64,000 bases of DNA, taken from NCBI GenBank assembly GCA_966674685.1, contig CBKWJC010000020.1, positions 1 through 64,000 on the forward strand, in the 5' to 3' direction. Origin of the DNA: Thainema sp966674685 (GTDB lineage Bacteria > Cyanobacteriota > Cyanobacteriia > Phormidesmidales > Phormidesmidaceae). A program made the position numbers and the translations under genes. The notes below the pieces were generated by a model. The model saw only the letters and a list, made by a program, of their open reading frames with translations, had not been told where the DNA came from and did not search any database. This document shows, in pieces, positions 18,690-27,592 of the stretch (within the stretch, counting starts at the first letter, position 1; the number at the start of each line of letters is the position of its first letter).

Positions 18690-18780
18690 ACTGGATAGAA
18701 CCAAGATCTAGCAGGATATTTTGCCGCCGCGATGCGGCGGCAAAATATCCGCTTCGGGTTCTCAACGTGCAAGGTGCGAG
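18690..18780. repeat. family A palindromic element, partial inverted copy
   Basis: Read on the minus strand it begins CTCGCACCTTGCACGTTGAG at 18780 and shares the following AACCCGAAGC block with the copies at 27255 and 59135. Its core is a perfect 17-bp stem (18714-18730 with 18734-18750) around GAT, built on TTGCCGCCGC. The other boundary is unclear. Confidence 0.7.
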
Positions 18781-18784
18781 TAAC

Positions 18785-20368
18785 CTAATCCTCGTAATCA
18801 CCGCCTGCCCCATACTGCCAAGCATCCTGCCAGCGATGCCAGCGATAGCGCTGCTCTGGCGGCAACTGCTCAATCCAGCCACTCAGTGGACTGTCTAGCG
18901 CATTCAATGCACTGTATAGCGACAGTCCGCCATAGTGCCGCATCCAGTCGAGTAAGCTACCCAGGCCGACCTGCGGCACAATCTGCGTCACCATCAGCGG
19001 TCGGGCAGCGGTTGCCTTAAGCAGCGTCTTCGTCAGAGCCGGAAACTGCACCACGTCTTGCATAAATGGCTTCAGCACCTCATCTCCCAGGCTGGCCATC
19101 TGCTGAAACACGCTGGAGAGCAGTTCATTGATTTGATTGGGTGCCAGCGACTGGTTCATCCCCACACTCATTGAACGCTGAAACAGCCAGGTGACCGACA
19201 GATTAGGCTGATAGGGCTGGAGCAGCTTTAGGTCAGCTTCACCTAACTGATCGCAGCGCAACGCCTCGTCGATGCCCCTAGTTAACCGCTTCAGATGGCG
19301 AATCATCGCGCCAAATCCGCCAAAACTGAGCGGTGACTGGCTGCCGCTGCTGTCGCCAATGGGCAGCAGTCGATCATAGGGATAGCGCAACGGGCTTTGA
19401 CGGTAGCAGGGGAAAAAGCCAAACAGTGCCCGCTGCATCTCTAGCTGGTCTAGGTCAATATTTTGATAGGTCGGTAAAAGCTGAAAATACTCTTCAAATA
19501 AAGCTTCCAGGCCCAGCCGATCTGGATGAGCGTCCACATAGGTAAACAGGTACGTCGTGCGGCCATCCCGCGCCGGAAACGCCTCCCAGAAATACTGGCA
19601 CTGATTGCGAATTGGCGTAAACGAGGCAATTAAATCGCCCGTTTCATTCTGCTCGTAGCCTTGAGCACAGGTACCCACCACTAAACACACTGCATCCGGC
19701 TTTTGGCCTCCCCGCACATGGCGCACAATGGGCGAAAAATGACCCATCGCATCCAGCAAGAGCCGCGCCGTCAGGGATTTGGCCAGCGGGGAAGCATCCT
19801 GCTGATGGATATATTTCACCTGTACGCCATTGTTATAAACAATCACCGACTCAAAAGAGGCATATTCAATCAGTTCTCCCCCCGCCGCGAGGAACTTTTG
19901 CTTGAGCGTTTCCAGCAGATAAACGGGGTCAACGCCAACATTCAGCACGTCGCGCACCCAAAAGTCCGGCCCCTCGTGGAAATGAATCCGGCCTGGGTTA
20001 TATTCAGTTGCGATCGCGCTTTCCAGTTCAGCTTCAGTTAGCAAGCCCAGATCGACCAGTTCCTGCAGTTCTCGGCGCGAGATATTCCACTCCTGGTCGC
20101 GCCCCCGCAGTTGTCCCCGCTCCAGCAGCGCCACTCGCCAACCCTGCTGCGCCAGTGCCGCTCCCATCAGGATGCCGAGAGTGCCACCACAGATAACAGC
20201 GTCCCAATCAGGCGCACTATTCAGTGCCTCAGCGGTCGTTGTAATTACATCCGGATGCGGCTGGGGTGCATTTCCCTGCCGATACTGCTGCCACACCTGA
20301 TCGGCACGGCGCAGGCGCTCAAGTGTCTTATCAGGCAAAGACGAGAGATACTGCTCGGTAAGAGACAT
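18785..20368 (-). CDS. cruP: FAD-dependent carotenoid-type flavoprotein, CruP-like
   Basis: A 527-residue flavoprotein of the CruA/CruP lycopene-cyclase-like group found in cyanobacteria and plastids. A Rossmann FAD-binding motif is near the N terminus (VICGGTLGILMGAALAQQG), followed by the Glu that contacts ribose (LLERG). Further typical segments are WNISRRELQELVDLGLL and LLPIGDSSGSQSPLSFGGFG. The start at 20368 (MSLTEQYLSSLPDKTLERL) is favoured over 20413. CruP has been linked to limiting carotenoid epoxidation and singlet-oxygen damage in plants rather than to cyclase activity. The call is by overall pattern, and CruA is the alternative, though usually longer. Confidence 0.72.
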   Translation of the reverse strand: MSLTEQYLSSLPDKTLERLRRADQVWQQYRQGNAPQPHPDVITTTAEALNSAPDWDAVICGGTLGILMGAALAQQGWRVALLERGQLRGRDQEWNISRRELQELVDLGLLTEAELESAIATEYNPGRIHFHEGPDFWVRDVLNVGVDPVYLLETLKQKFLAAGGELIEYASFESVIVYNNGVQVKYIHQQDASPLAKSLTARLLLDAMGHFSPIVRHVRGGQKPDAVCLVVGTCAQGYEQNETGDLIASFTPIRNQCQYFWEAFPARDGRTTYLFTYVDAHPDRLGLEALFEEYFQLLPTYQNIDLDQLEMQRALFGFFPCYRQSPLRYPYDRLLPIGDSSGSQSPLSFGGFGAMIRHLKRLTRGIDEALRCDQLGEADLKLLQPYQPNLSVTWLFQRSMSVGMNQSLAPNQINELLSSVFQQMASLGDEVLKPFMQDVVQFPALTKTLLKATAARPLMVTQIVPQVGLGSLLDWMRHYGGLSLYSALNALDSPLSGWIEQLPPEQRYRWHRWQDAWQYGAGGDYED

Positions 20369-20779
20369 AGATTGATGACGATAGCGGCTGTTCTCTCTAT
20401 AGCTATAGCCCAAAAACTAAAAGATATGCCACTTTTCAAGTCTTGAGAGAAATCTCCCCACCAACACCACCGACTTTGGGGGATTCTGCGATCGCAATAT
20501 AGCCTTACAGAATCAAGCTAAGCACGTGGCGCTATGCCAGATACAAGTTGAGCAGTTCCGACTCATTTCAACCGATCTAAAATATGACAAGCCCATCCTT
20601 CACCCACAACAAAACTCCCCCGCTCCCTTTCCCCCTTGCTCCCCCGCTCTAACTCCCCTCCCAGCCGTAACCTCTTCATCAAAAATGCAATTACCCGGAA
20701 CTTAACCCAGTCCAACCCCTGTCACCTAACACCACATTCCAACCCGTTCCATACTGCCAGCACACCACTTCGAAGCGCC
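20369..20779. other. divergent spacer with low-complexity pyrimidine run
   Basis: This is the divergent promoter region between the CruP-like gene and the gene at 20780. It holds a HIP1 site near 20487 and a C-rich run (CCCCCGCTCCCTTTCCCCC) near 20618-20650 that is the complement of runs seen near 7600 and 47240. No gene is supported. Confidence 0.5.
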
Positions 20780-21487
20780 ATGATAAAACCAGATTTACAG
20801 GGACTAGAATTCACTCCGGGTGAGGTTCGCAAGCTAACCGGAGTCGGCAAAGGACAGGTTTGGCAGCGATCTATGCTGCGACAGGCCGATCAGCGATCGC
20901 AGTTTTTGCTGCGTCAACTGCCGGAAATAGTGGGCTTAATGCTGGTGGGTTTGTTCGGGTTCGGCATCGGCTTTCAGGGACTCAGCAATCTGAGCCAAGT
21001 TCAACTGGAAGGGGTGAATATTTGGGTGTGGCTAATTGCGATCGCAACTGCATTTAGCTTGGCCGTGGTGATTCGTTTGATTCGGATTCTCCGCAGCAGC
21101 TCGCCTGCACTGGTGCGGCTGCTGGAAGATGTGGAGCGCTACAATGCCGTGATTCGGGCGATTGATATTAATGACCAAATCGAAGCGGCAGGTAATCCTG
21201 ATGTGGCACTTAGCGATCGCAACCGAGTAATTGCTACGCTCTGGACGACCCGATCTGACCTAGCACGGGCGTTAAGAACTGAACGAATTCTGCGGGAAAA
21301 TCAGCGCTTTATCGCCCGCAATACTGATCTGTTTTCGCATAACCTCACGTCGCTATCGGTTCTGCAAGTTTCAGATGAAGTGAACGCCCAAGGCAAAATT
21401 TTGAATGAAGCTTTGGAAGTTGCCGTCAGTGTGCAAAACGAAATGCGATCGCTCCAACAACACGATCGATTCAATCAAGATCCTTAA
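20780..21487 (+). CDS. cyanobacterial two-helix membrane protein
   Basis: Not recognised as a named family, though the style is that of a conserved cyanobacterial protein. The start at 20780 (MIKPDLQGLEFTPGEVRKLTG) gives 236 residues; the frame is open further upstream through low-complexity DNA. Two helices are at about 55-75 and 85-105 (IVGLMLVGLFGFGIGF and VWLWLIAIATAFSLAVV-like). A long soluble helical C-terminal region follows, with basic and acidic heptads (LEDVERYNAVIRAIDINDQI). HIP1 sites are frequent, so it belongs to the core genome. Confidence 0.7.
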   Translation: MIKPDLQGLEFTPGEVRKLTGVGKGQVWQRSMLRQADQRSQFLLRQLPEIVGLMLVGLFGFGIGFQGLSNLSQVQLEGVNIWVWLIAIATAFSLAVVIRLIRILRSSSPALVRLLEDVERYNAVIRAIDINDQIEAAGNPDVALSDRNRVIATLWTTRSDLARALRTERILRENQRFIARNTDLFSHNLTSLSVLQVSDEVNAQGKILNEALEVAVSVQNEMRSLQQHDRFNQDP

Positions 21488-21680
21488 CGCCAATACTTAT
21501 CCGATTCTGCTTCGGTCGTTTTCTTGGGTACAGAATGCTTGATCTAGAAGTTTTCTAGATTAAATGAAGAATTGGTGATGTTTGATTTATATTTTCTGCT
21601 GGAAGGTGGGCACGCTGTAAAAAGTGAAGTGTGTCCCCAGTTGTTCCCATGCAAAATCAAGCTTCAGCCCCAGGGAATAT

Positions 21681-22259
21681 ATGAGCAAGAAAAAATCTTC
21701 TTCCAAGCCAAAGTCAAAATCAGCAACCACGAGACGTAAAGCACCGAATATTAATCAAGTTCGAGCACAGATTCGTCAACTAGCAAAGCAACATGGCTAC
21801 GATGAGCAAATTCTATTGAGCTTTGCCGAGTTCGTGCATGGCGGAAAGTTCAAGGAAGTTGAGCCAAGTATGAACGAGATGAAAGAAGCTGTGATTGCAG
21901 CTTTCAACTGCTCATCCTATCAAGAACTCAAAAACGAAACTGCATTTGCATTGTTTATCCAAGATCAAAAACTGAAGATGAACTCAAAAGCTTCATGGCT
22001 TAAGGCTTATCGGAAGTTTGTCGGATTACCTAATAGCGAACATAATGCCATAGGCGATACCTGTATAAACGGTGTAGATGTGCTCCGGAACTTTTTACCC
22101 TGGAAAGTTTTCAACCTAGATCCCGACAAAGCAACTGCTGATGACATCAAAACAGCATTCAACACGTTAGCTATGCAACATCATCCTGATAAAGGTGGCA
22201 ATTCGGCAGTGTTTGAAGAGTTAAAAGCCATGCGAGACACATTGCTAGCAGCCTTTTAG
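21681..22259 (+). CDS. J-domain protein of an accessory pair
   Basis: A 192-residue protein with a C-terminal J-domain. The N-terminal 25 residues are Ser/Lys-rich, the middle is helical without recognisable motif, and the last 60 residues carry the DnaJ signature: helix II IKTAFNTLAMQ, the invariant HPD in HHPDKGGN, and helix III FEELKAMRDTLL. J-domains stimulate Hsp70 ATPase, so the protein probably recruits DnaK to its middle domain or partner. The next gene starts 11 bp after its stop codon, so they form a unit. The region is AT-rich and lacks HIP1 sites, suggesting horizontal acquisition. Confidence 0.8.
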   Translation: MSKKKSSSKPKSKSATTRRKAPNINQVRAQIRQLAKQHGYDEQILLSFAEFVHGGKFKEVEPSMNEMKEAVIAAFNCSSYQELKNETAFALFIQDQKLKMNSKASWLKAYRKFVGLPNSEHNAIGDTCINGVDVLRNFLPWKVFNLDPDKATADDIKTAFNTLAMQHHPDKGGNSAVFEELKAMRDTLLAAF

Positions 22260-22270
22260 GGAACAGGAAA

Positions 22271-23341
22271 ATGAGCAACTGCAACATCACCAGTATTGAA
22301 CTTGCCAAGGCATTAGAAATTTCAACTGATGAATTAAGAAACATCTGTACCTTCTTTGATAAATACGATGATGACGAATGGAGTTTAGAAGAAGGTATCG
22401 ATTACACAATTGGAGCATACGGAACTAAATTATTTAGTCCGAAAGGTGCGGTTGAAATTTGCAACTATCTTATTGCGACTAAAAAGCGCCCAGTTTATAC
22501 AAGAGTCAAGCGTTGGGTCTTACAACAGGATCAAAGGCTGAAAGCCTTAATGATTGCCAAACAAATTGAAGAAGCTAGGCAAACTAAGGGAAAACTAGTA
22601 TTCAAAAATGATCGCGCTTTCCTTTCTCCAAGAGGATGTCGTGATTTATTGGGATTAGGAACACGGCAAGATATTTTGAGGGATGCTTTTAGCAATGCCA
22701 TTAAAGATCCAAATATCAATAAGGAAAGCATCAAAATAGGCGTTGATTTTTTTGAAGATGAAGAATCGACAGAGAGAAGAAAAAAAAGACTAAAACGAGA
22801 AGTGAAAAAGGATTACTACTTGACTGGGACTGCCATCACAGTTGTTAGTAGGCAGCTTGAAAGCCGATTAACTCAGGAGCACCGAAAAAAATGGATGCAT
22901 GATGTTAAAAATTTTGCTCCGAAAGTTCTAGCACAATTAGAAAAACACGAAGCTGAGAGAGCAATACGCATTAAACAGGCTAAAGATAGGGTGAAACGTA
23001 GAGCAAAAAAAATTTGTCAAATTACAGGATTAAAGCAAGAGGATAATCGTATTAATTTGGCTGTTCACCATTTATTTGATGTTAGTACATATCCTGACCT
23101 AGCTGAAACTGAATGTAATTTACTTGTGATGGATGAAAGAATTCATAATGAGTTTCATGTTTGGATGGGAGGAACGCACGTTTCCTGTACTGTGGAGGAC
23201 TTCGAAAAGTTTATTGAAATCTTTGGAGATTCTTACTTTCAAACTGTGATTAATGGAAAACCACATCCAGATATTGAACGAGCAACAAATGTGGCAATAA
23301 AGCTTTCTGAAGCTAAAAGAATTCTGCGGCAGCATCTATGA
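22271..23341 (+). CDS. HNH-like nuclease protein of an accessory pair
   Basis: A 356-residue basic protein. The N-terminal 110 residues and a central part (FLSPRGCRDLLGLGTRQDIL) look like helical DNA-binding modules, reminiscent of phage antirepressor-type domains. A Lys/Arg-rich helix follows at about 195-245. The C terminus resembles an HNH endonuclease: CQITG, then INLAVHHLFD, then ECNLLVMDERIHNEFH, giving the expected Cys, His-His, Asn and His spacing. Nuclease activity is inferred. It is coupled to the J-domain gene upstream. It is AT-rich and without HIP1 sites. No transposase or integrase is adjacent. Confidence 0.7.
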   Translation: MSNCNITSIELAKALEISTDELRNICTFFDKYDDDEWSLEEGIDYTIGAYGTKLFSPKGAVEICNYLIATKKRPVYTRVKRWVLQQDQRLKALMIAKQIEEARQTKGKLVFKNDRAFLSPRGCRDLLGLGTRQDILRDAFSNAIKDPNINKESIKIGVDFFEDEESTERRKKRLKREVKKDYYLTGTAITVVSRQLESRLTQEHRKKWMHDVKNFAPKVLAQLEKHEAERAIRIKQAKDRVKRRAKKICQITGLKQEDNRINLAVHHLFDVSTYPDLAETECNLLVMDERIHNEFHVWMGGTHVSCTVEDFEKFIEIFGDSYFQTVINGKPHPDIERATNVAIKLSEAKRILRQHL

Positions 23342-23665
23342 CTACGACATTTGAATAGAAGGATCACAAGTCTTATAGGGTAAGTTCCACAATGTAACTT
23401 TTGCTGATTACGGCAGTTAGCATTGCTTGGAACGTACCATCTTTTTCGTTAACTCTTGTTGGTATGTGAGCGAAGCAAACGCGCTCTACACAAGAGCATT
23501 CCTGTGCAACCTATCCGTGCCTAGCCTGTAAGTTAAGTGACTACGAGCTTGCAGAAGTGCGATCGCAGATCTTGAAGTTCCCTATAGCAGAAATTAAAAA
23601 CTCCATTGCATCAACCCCTCAATCCCCGGTAGGCTAAATGCTGGCAGATTTAAGGGAGAGTGGCG
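23342..23665. other. spacer without gene
   Basis: This 324-bp gap between the accessory pair and the sugar kinase gene has one HIP1 site near 23560 and a small inverted repeat around 23480-23505. I see no gene. HIP1 density returns to normal from here on. Confidence 0.4.
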
Positions 23666-24979
23666 ATGACAAAACCCAAAATTATCGTGCTGGATGACGA
23701 TCCCACCGGATCGCAAACTGTACATAGCTGTTTGCTGCTCATGCGCTGGGACGTAGACACGCTGAAGCTGGGTTTGCTGGACGAATCGCCCATCTTTTTT
23801 ATTTTGACGAATACGCGATCGCTAACGCCAGAGCAGGCCGATAGCGTTACGCGCGACGTTTGCCATAACCTGAAAACTGCGATCGCAGATGTTGGCATTG
23901 AAGATTACCTGGTTGTCAGCCGTTCTGACTCCACATTGCGGGGTCACTACCCAGTAGAAACCGATGCGATCGCAGAAGAACTAGGGCCATTTGACGCGCA
24001 TTTTTTAATCCCAGCCTTTTTTGAAGGAGGACGCATTACCCGCGACAGTACCCATTACCTGATGGTGGACGGTAAGCCCGTACCGACACATGAAACTGAG
24101 TTCGCCAAAGATTCCGTGTTTGGCTACAGCACGGCGTATTTGCCCGACTACGTGGAAGAGAAAACCAGCGGTCGGATCAGTGCCAATCAGGTGGAGCGGT
24201 TCACGCTCAGCGACATTCGCCAGGGTACTCAGGATCGCCTGATGCAGCTTCAGGGTAATGTCTGTGTCGCTGTTGATGGTGAAACTCAGGCAGATTTGGA
24301 TCAGTTCGCCGCCGATGCCCTCCAGGCTGCTGCCCAGGGCAAAAAATTCCTGTTTCGCAGCGCCGCCAGCATTTTGACTGCCCTCGCCGCGCTGCCGCCC
24401 CAACCCGTCAAGCCAGAGGATATGGCCCAGTACACTCGCCAGGGCAAACCGGGCGTTGTGCTGGTCGGTTCCCATGTGCAAAAGACGACGCAGCAGCTAC
24501 AGCCGCTGTTGGCAGAGGCCGGAACCGAAGGCATTGAAGTGGATGTGGCTCAGTTGGTTCATCCGACAGAGGAAACGCGATCGCACTTGCTTCAGTCTGT
24601 CCTAGCTCAAGTTGAAACCGCCTATCAAGCAGGCAAAACGCCCGTGATTTACACCAGCCGCAAAGAGCTGACCTTCAATGATGTGCAGACTCGCCTGGAT
24701 TTTGGCGTAGCAGTTTCGCGCTTGCTAATGGATATTCTGCGCGGCTTACCGAGCGACATCGGTTTCCTGATCAGCAAAGGCGGCATTACGTCAAACGATA
24801 CGCTCAGCACGGGGCTAGCGCTCCAATCGGCTCGGCTACTGGGTCAAATTATTCCTGGCTGCTCAGTGGTACGCACACCAGCCAGTCATGCCCAGTTTCC
24901 CGACTTGCCCGTCGTCCTATTTCCCGGCAATGTGGGCGACGATCAGGCACTCGCAACGGTGTATCAGCGGCTCAGTTAA
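23666..24979 (+). CDS. four-carbon acid sugar kinase family protein (DUF1537)
   Basis: A 437-residue kinase of the OtnK/DtnK type, which in other bacteria phosphorylates four-carbon sugar acids such as erythronate or threonate. The N-terminal domain opens with IIVLDDDPTGSQTVHSC, continues with FFILTNTRSL and has SDSTLRGHYPVE; the C-terminal nucleotide-binding domain contains GFLISKGGITSNDTLS and FPGNVGDDQALATV. Usual partners are a PdxA2-type or hydroxyacid dehydrogenase, an aldolase and an isomerase; none is adjacent. Several HIP1 sites mark it as resident. Substrate is not deducible. Confidence 0.88.
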   Translation: MTKPKIIVLDDDPTGSQTVHSCLLLMRWDVDTLKLGLLDESPIFFILTNTRSLTPEQADSVTRDVCHNLKTAIADVGIEDYLVVSRSDSTLRGHYPVETDAIAEELGPFDAHFLIPAFFEGGRITRDSTHYLMVDGKPVPTHETEFAKDSVFGYSTAYLPDYVEEKTSGRISANQVERFTLSDIRQGTQDRLMQLQGNVCVAVDGETQADLDQFAADALQAAAQGKKFLFRSAASILTALAALPPQPVKPEDMAQYTRQGKPGVVLVGSHVQKTTQQLQPLLAEAGTEGIEVDVAQLVHPTEETRSHLLQSVLAQVETAYQAGKTPVIYTSRKELTFNDVQTRLDFGVAVSRLLMDILRGLPSDIGFLISKGGITSNDTLSTGLALQSARLLGQIIPGCSVVRTPASHAQFPDLPVVLFPGNVGDDQALATVYQRLS

Positions 24980-26022
24980 GCTTGCCACCACTGCTGCTCC
25001 CCTTGCAGATCTTGCAGCTTCTGGTGGTTGCGCCAGTGTTGGTACAGATCAGCTTTAGCAATCTGCCACAGCGGCAGCGATAGCCAACCCACCAGCCAGA
25101 CACCCATCCCAACCGCTAACCATTGCAGCAGCCAGTGGGACGGAACAGGTACCAGCAACTGGCCTAGTTTCACAATCAGCAGCCAACTCACAATTTGGGC
25201 TGGCACCTGTAGCGGCAGTGTTACCAGCCAAATCAATATCGCTAGGCGCATGAGCAACCGAGTGGAGCGGCGCGTCAGTCGCCAGCTCTGGCGTAGGCTG
25301 CTGCCTGCTGTTGCGACAGGCCGAATCATGAGGATGACTTCAGCGAAAAAGAAATGCAGCAGAAACCGCAGAATGAGCCAAACTGCACCAATCAGAAACA
25401 GCAGCAAAATCAGCACGATAGCAATCACCGCCGTATGCTGTGCGGTCGTCGTCGGAAACTGGGCCACTGCGATCGCAGCTAAACCTGTACTCAGCGTCCA
25501 GATAAAAACCAGCACCGTAATCAGCAAGTTCAGTACCGTGTAGGTTAGCATCAGCACACCAGCCGAAATGCTGCTCAGCTTAAGCGCCAGTAGGCCAAAC
25601 TCGATTCGCTGCCGCCAAGACGGGTTGCCGAAACCCGAATGGTTTTGAGTTGATGCGGCTTTAGGAAAATCCGGTGTCGGTTGCAGTTGCAGCCAAGCCC
25701 AGCGGCTCAGTCGTCCCGAATCTGCACAGTAACCCGCTATGCCGAGCAGACTAATAATGATGCCCAGTAGCCACTGCCAAAGTGCGATCGCATCCATGTA
25801 GTGATAGGCTCTAATTCCAGCCAGCCCCACCAGCATCGGCAACAGGAGCCAGACATTCGCTCGCAGTGCCTGTTTGAGGCAACGCATCACATGCCGTCGA
25901 TACAGCCCTGCACTTTGCCGCAGAACTCGGCGGGCTGATACGCGATCATCCGTTGACTGGCTGGACTCCTGCGACGGCACCGAGGACGACATCGGCAGTT
26001 CACCAGAATCATGCTGCTGCAT
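24976..26022 (-). CDS. multispanning membrane protein of unknown function
   Basis: Not recognised with certainty. The 348-residue protein has five to six hydrophobic segments (for instance VWLLLPMLVGLAG, WLLGIIISLLGIAGYCA, VLMLTYTVLNLLITVLVFI and VIAIVLILLLFLIGAVWLIL). Between the later helices lies FFFAEVILMIRPVATAGSSL with SWRLTRRSTRLL, a pattern similar to glycerophosphoryl/DUF975-like membrane proteins. Its stop codon overlaps that of the convergent kinase gene, so there is no room for a separate terminator. A downstream ATG (MSSSVPSQ) is an alternative start. Confidence 0.65.
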   Translation of the reverse strand: MQQHDSGELPMSSSVPSQESSQSTDDRVSARRVLRQSAGLYRRHVMRCLKQALRANVWLLLPMLVGLAGIRAYHYMDAIALWQWLLGIIISLLGIAGYCADSGRLSRWAWLQLQPTPDFPKAASTQNHSGFGNPSWRQRIEFGLLALKLSSISAGVLMLTYTVLNLLITVLVFIWTLSTGLAAIAVAQFPTTTAQHTAVIAIVLILLLFLIGAVWLILRFLLHFFFAEVILMIRPVATAGSSLRQSWRLTRRSTRLLMRLAILIWLVTLPLQVPAQIVSWLLIVKLGQLLVPVPSHWLLQWLAVGMGVWLVGWLSLPLWQIAKADLYQHWRNHQKLQDLQGEQQWWQA

Positions 26023-26116
26023 TACTAAACTCTATGCGGGTCTACGCTGAACACCACGTCTGTTCGTAAGAACCCATTTTAGTTTACGTGAACGACACAA
26101 ACCGCATACAGTTCAC

Positions 26117-26212
26117 ATAACTGTTAGGGACTATTAGGGACTATTGGGGATTATTAGGGACTGTTCTAGAGCAATATCAGTAACGGCACAGTAACGGCAC
26201 AGTAACGGCAAA
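26117..26212. repeat. two short tandem repeat arrays
   Basis: First, iterations of ATTAGGGACT with small changes (about 26122-26165). Then three copies of an 11-bp unit, TAACGGCACAG (about 26180-26210). Both lie in the spacer between the membrane protein gene and hslO. Confidence 0.75.
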
Positions 26213-26233
26213 AGCCGCGCTGAGCGCGGCCTT
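26205..26233 (-). terminator. hslO terminator
   Basis: On the minus strand a GCCGCGC/GCGCGGC stem (26214-26220 with 26224-26230) is followed by TTTT, 84 bp past the hslO stop. Confidence 0.7.
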
Positions 26234-26316
26234 CGCTATCACAACCGCAAATTTGGAGCACAACCCAACTATTGGGCAAGCTAGCGAGACTACACATCAG
26301 CGATCAACTGCAACCG

Positions 26317-27219
26317 TTAGCGGGACGATTCAGCCTGCAAGTCCTCAATCAAACTCGCTAAATCATCGCTAGAGGCATGGTAGACCTCATTGCAAAACTG
26401 ACAGGTAGCCTCTGCTCCATCATCCTTTTCGATCATGTCTTGCAGTTCATCCGCACCCAGCAGCTTTAAGGCTCCCATCATCCGAGAATGAGAACAGCGG
26501 CAGTTAAACTGCACCAGTTGAGACTCTGGCAGGATGTCTAACCCCATATCGCCCAAGAGGTCTTCCATGATCTGAGGTAGGGTTTTGCCTGCCCGCAGCA
26601 ATGGCGTGAAACCCGATAGATGGCTCAGCCGAGCCTCTAGCAGTTCAACTAGGACTTCATCTCGGGCGGCTTTCGGCATGACTTGCAGCAGCAGCCCTCC
26701 GGCAGCCGTCACGCCTTTCTCTCCCACAAACACGCCCAGCAGCAGAGCCGATGGGGTTTGTTCAGATGTCACCAGATAGTGAGTTACATCATCGCCAATT
26801 TCACCCGACACCAGCTCTACTGTACTGGAATAGGGATAGCCATAGCCCACGTCGCGCACTACATAGACATAGCCATCATGGCCGACGGCACCGCCGACAT
26901 CCAGCTTGCCCTGTGGGTTAGGTGGCAGTTCAATACTGGGATTGTCTACATAGCCGCGCACCGTACCGTCTAGTCCCGCATCGACTAAAATCCCTCCTAG
27001 GGGGCCATTTCCTCGAATGCGAATATTGACGCGAGACTCGGCCCGCTTCATGTTTGAAGCCAATAAAAGTCCAGCCGACATCGTTCGTCCCAGTGCTGCG
27101 GTCGCTACATAGGACAAGCGATGACGCTGTCTCGCTTCTTCTGTGAGGCGGGTTGTAATTACGCCAACAGCCCGAATTCCCCCGTCTGCAGCGGTTGCTC
27201 GAATCAGTTGATCTGCCAT
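26317..27219 (-). CDS. hslO: redox-regulated chaperone Hsp33
   Basis: A cytosolic holdase chaperone activated by oxidation and unfolding. It has 300 residues. The N-terminal domain includes MADQLIRATAADGGIRAVGV and a Gly-rich core (IRIRGNGPLGGILVDAG). The C-terminal zinc site is intact: CRC in FNCRCSHSRMMG and CQFC in ATCQFCNEVYH, giving the CxC...CxxC switch. Its terminator is at 26205-26233. Confidence 0.96.
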   Translation of the reverse strand: MADQLIRATAADGGIRAVGVITTRLTEEARQRHRLSYVATAALGRTMSAGLLLASNMKRAESRVNIRIRGNGPLGGILVDAGLDGTVRGYVDNPSIELPPNPQGKLDVGGAVGHDGYVYVVRDVGYGYPYSSTVELVSGEIGDDVTHYLVTSEQTPSALLLGVFVGEKGVTAAGGLLLQVMPKAARDEVLVELLEARLSHLSGFTPLLRAGKTLPQIMEDLLGDMGLDILPESQLVQFNCRCSHSRMMGALKLLGADELQDMIEKDDGAEATCQFCNEVYHASSDDLASLIEDLQAESSR

Positions 27220-27592
27220 GCAGTAACCTAGACCCTTACTTGTGAATACGTTATCTCACGTCTTGCCCCTTGCACTTTGAGAACCCAAAGCGCTTATGTT
27301 GCCACCGCCATGCGGCGGCAATATAACCCTTCTAGGGTTTGGGGCAAGCTGCGAGTTATGTTACCAATCAATTCATAATCTCTTCTATTGTAAAGTCGCG
27401 ATCGCATTCGCTCGGCACAATCGGATGGCGCAAATCCCGATCCGCTTGAGGGCAATTTCACCTGTTACACTGCTGGTACATAGTGCTATGCACTGAGAAC
27501 CAGGAAGATAGTTTTGAGACGTCACACTCCGCGTGGCGTCTCAAAACCACCTTTCCTAACGTGATTACGCAGGCTATAAAACCTGAACGCTC
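27220..27592. other. spacer with family A element and hairpin
   Basis: This 373-bp gap contains the family A copy at 27255-27355 and a stem-loop at 27511-27547 (arms GTTTTGAGACG and CGTCTCAAAAC). One HIP1 site lies near 27400. No gene is seen. Confidence 0.6.
27255..27355. repeat. family A palindromic element, copy 2
   Basis: Bounded by CTCACGTCTTGC and GCAAGCTGCGAG, 101 bp. It contains CCTTGCACTTTGAGAACCCA and a TTGCCACCGCCATGCGGCGG core hairpin. It lies upstream of both divergent genes. Confidence 0.8.

Noticed and set aside
26117..26212. possible CRISPR array
   Set aside because: Units are 10-11 bp and contiguous, with no spacers and no cas genes nearby.
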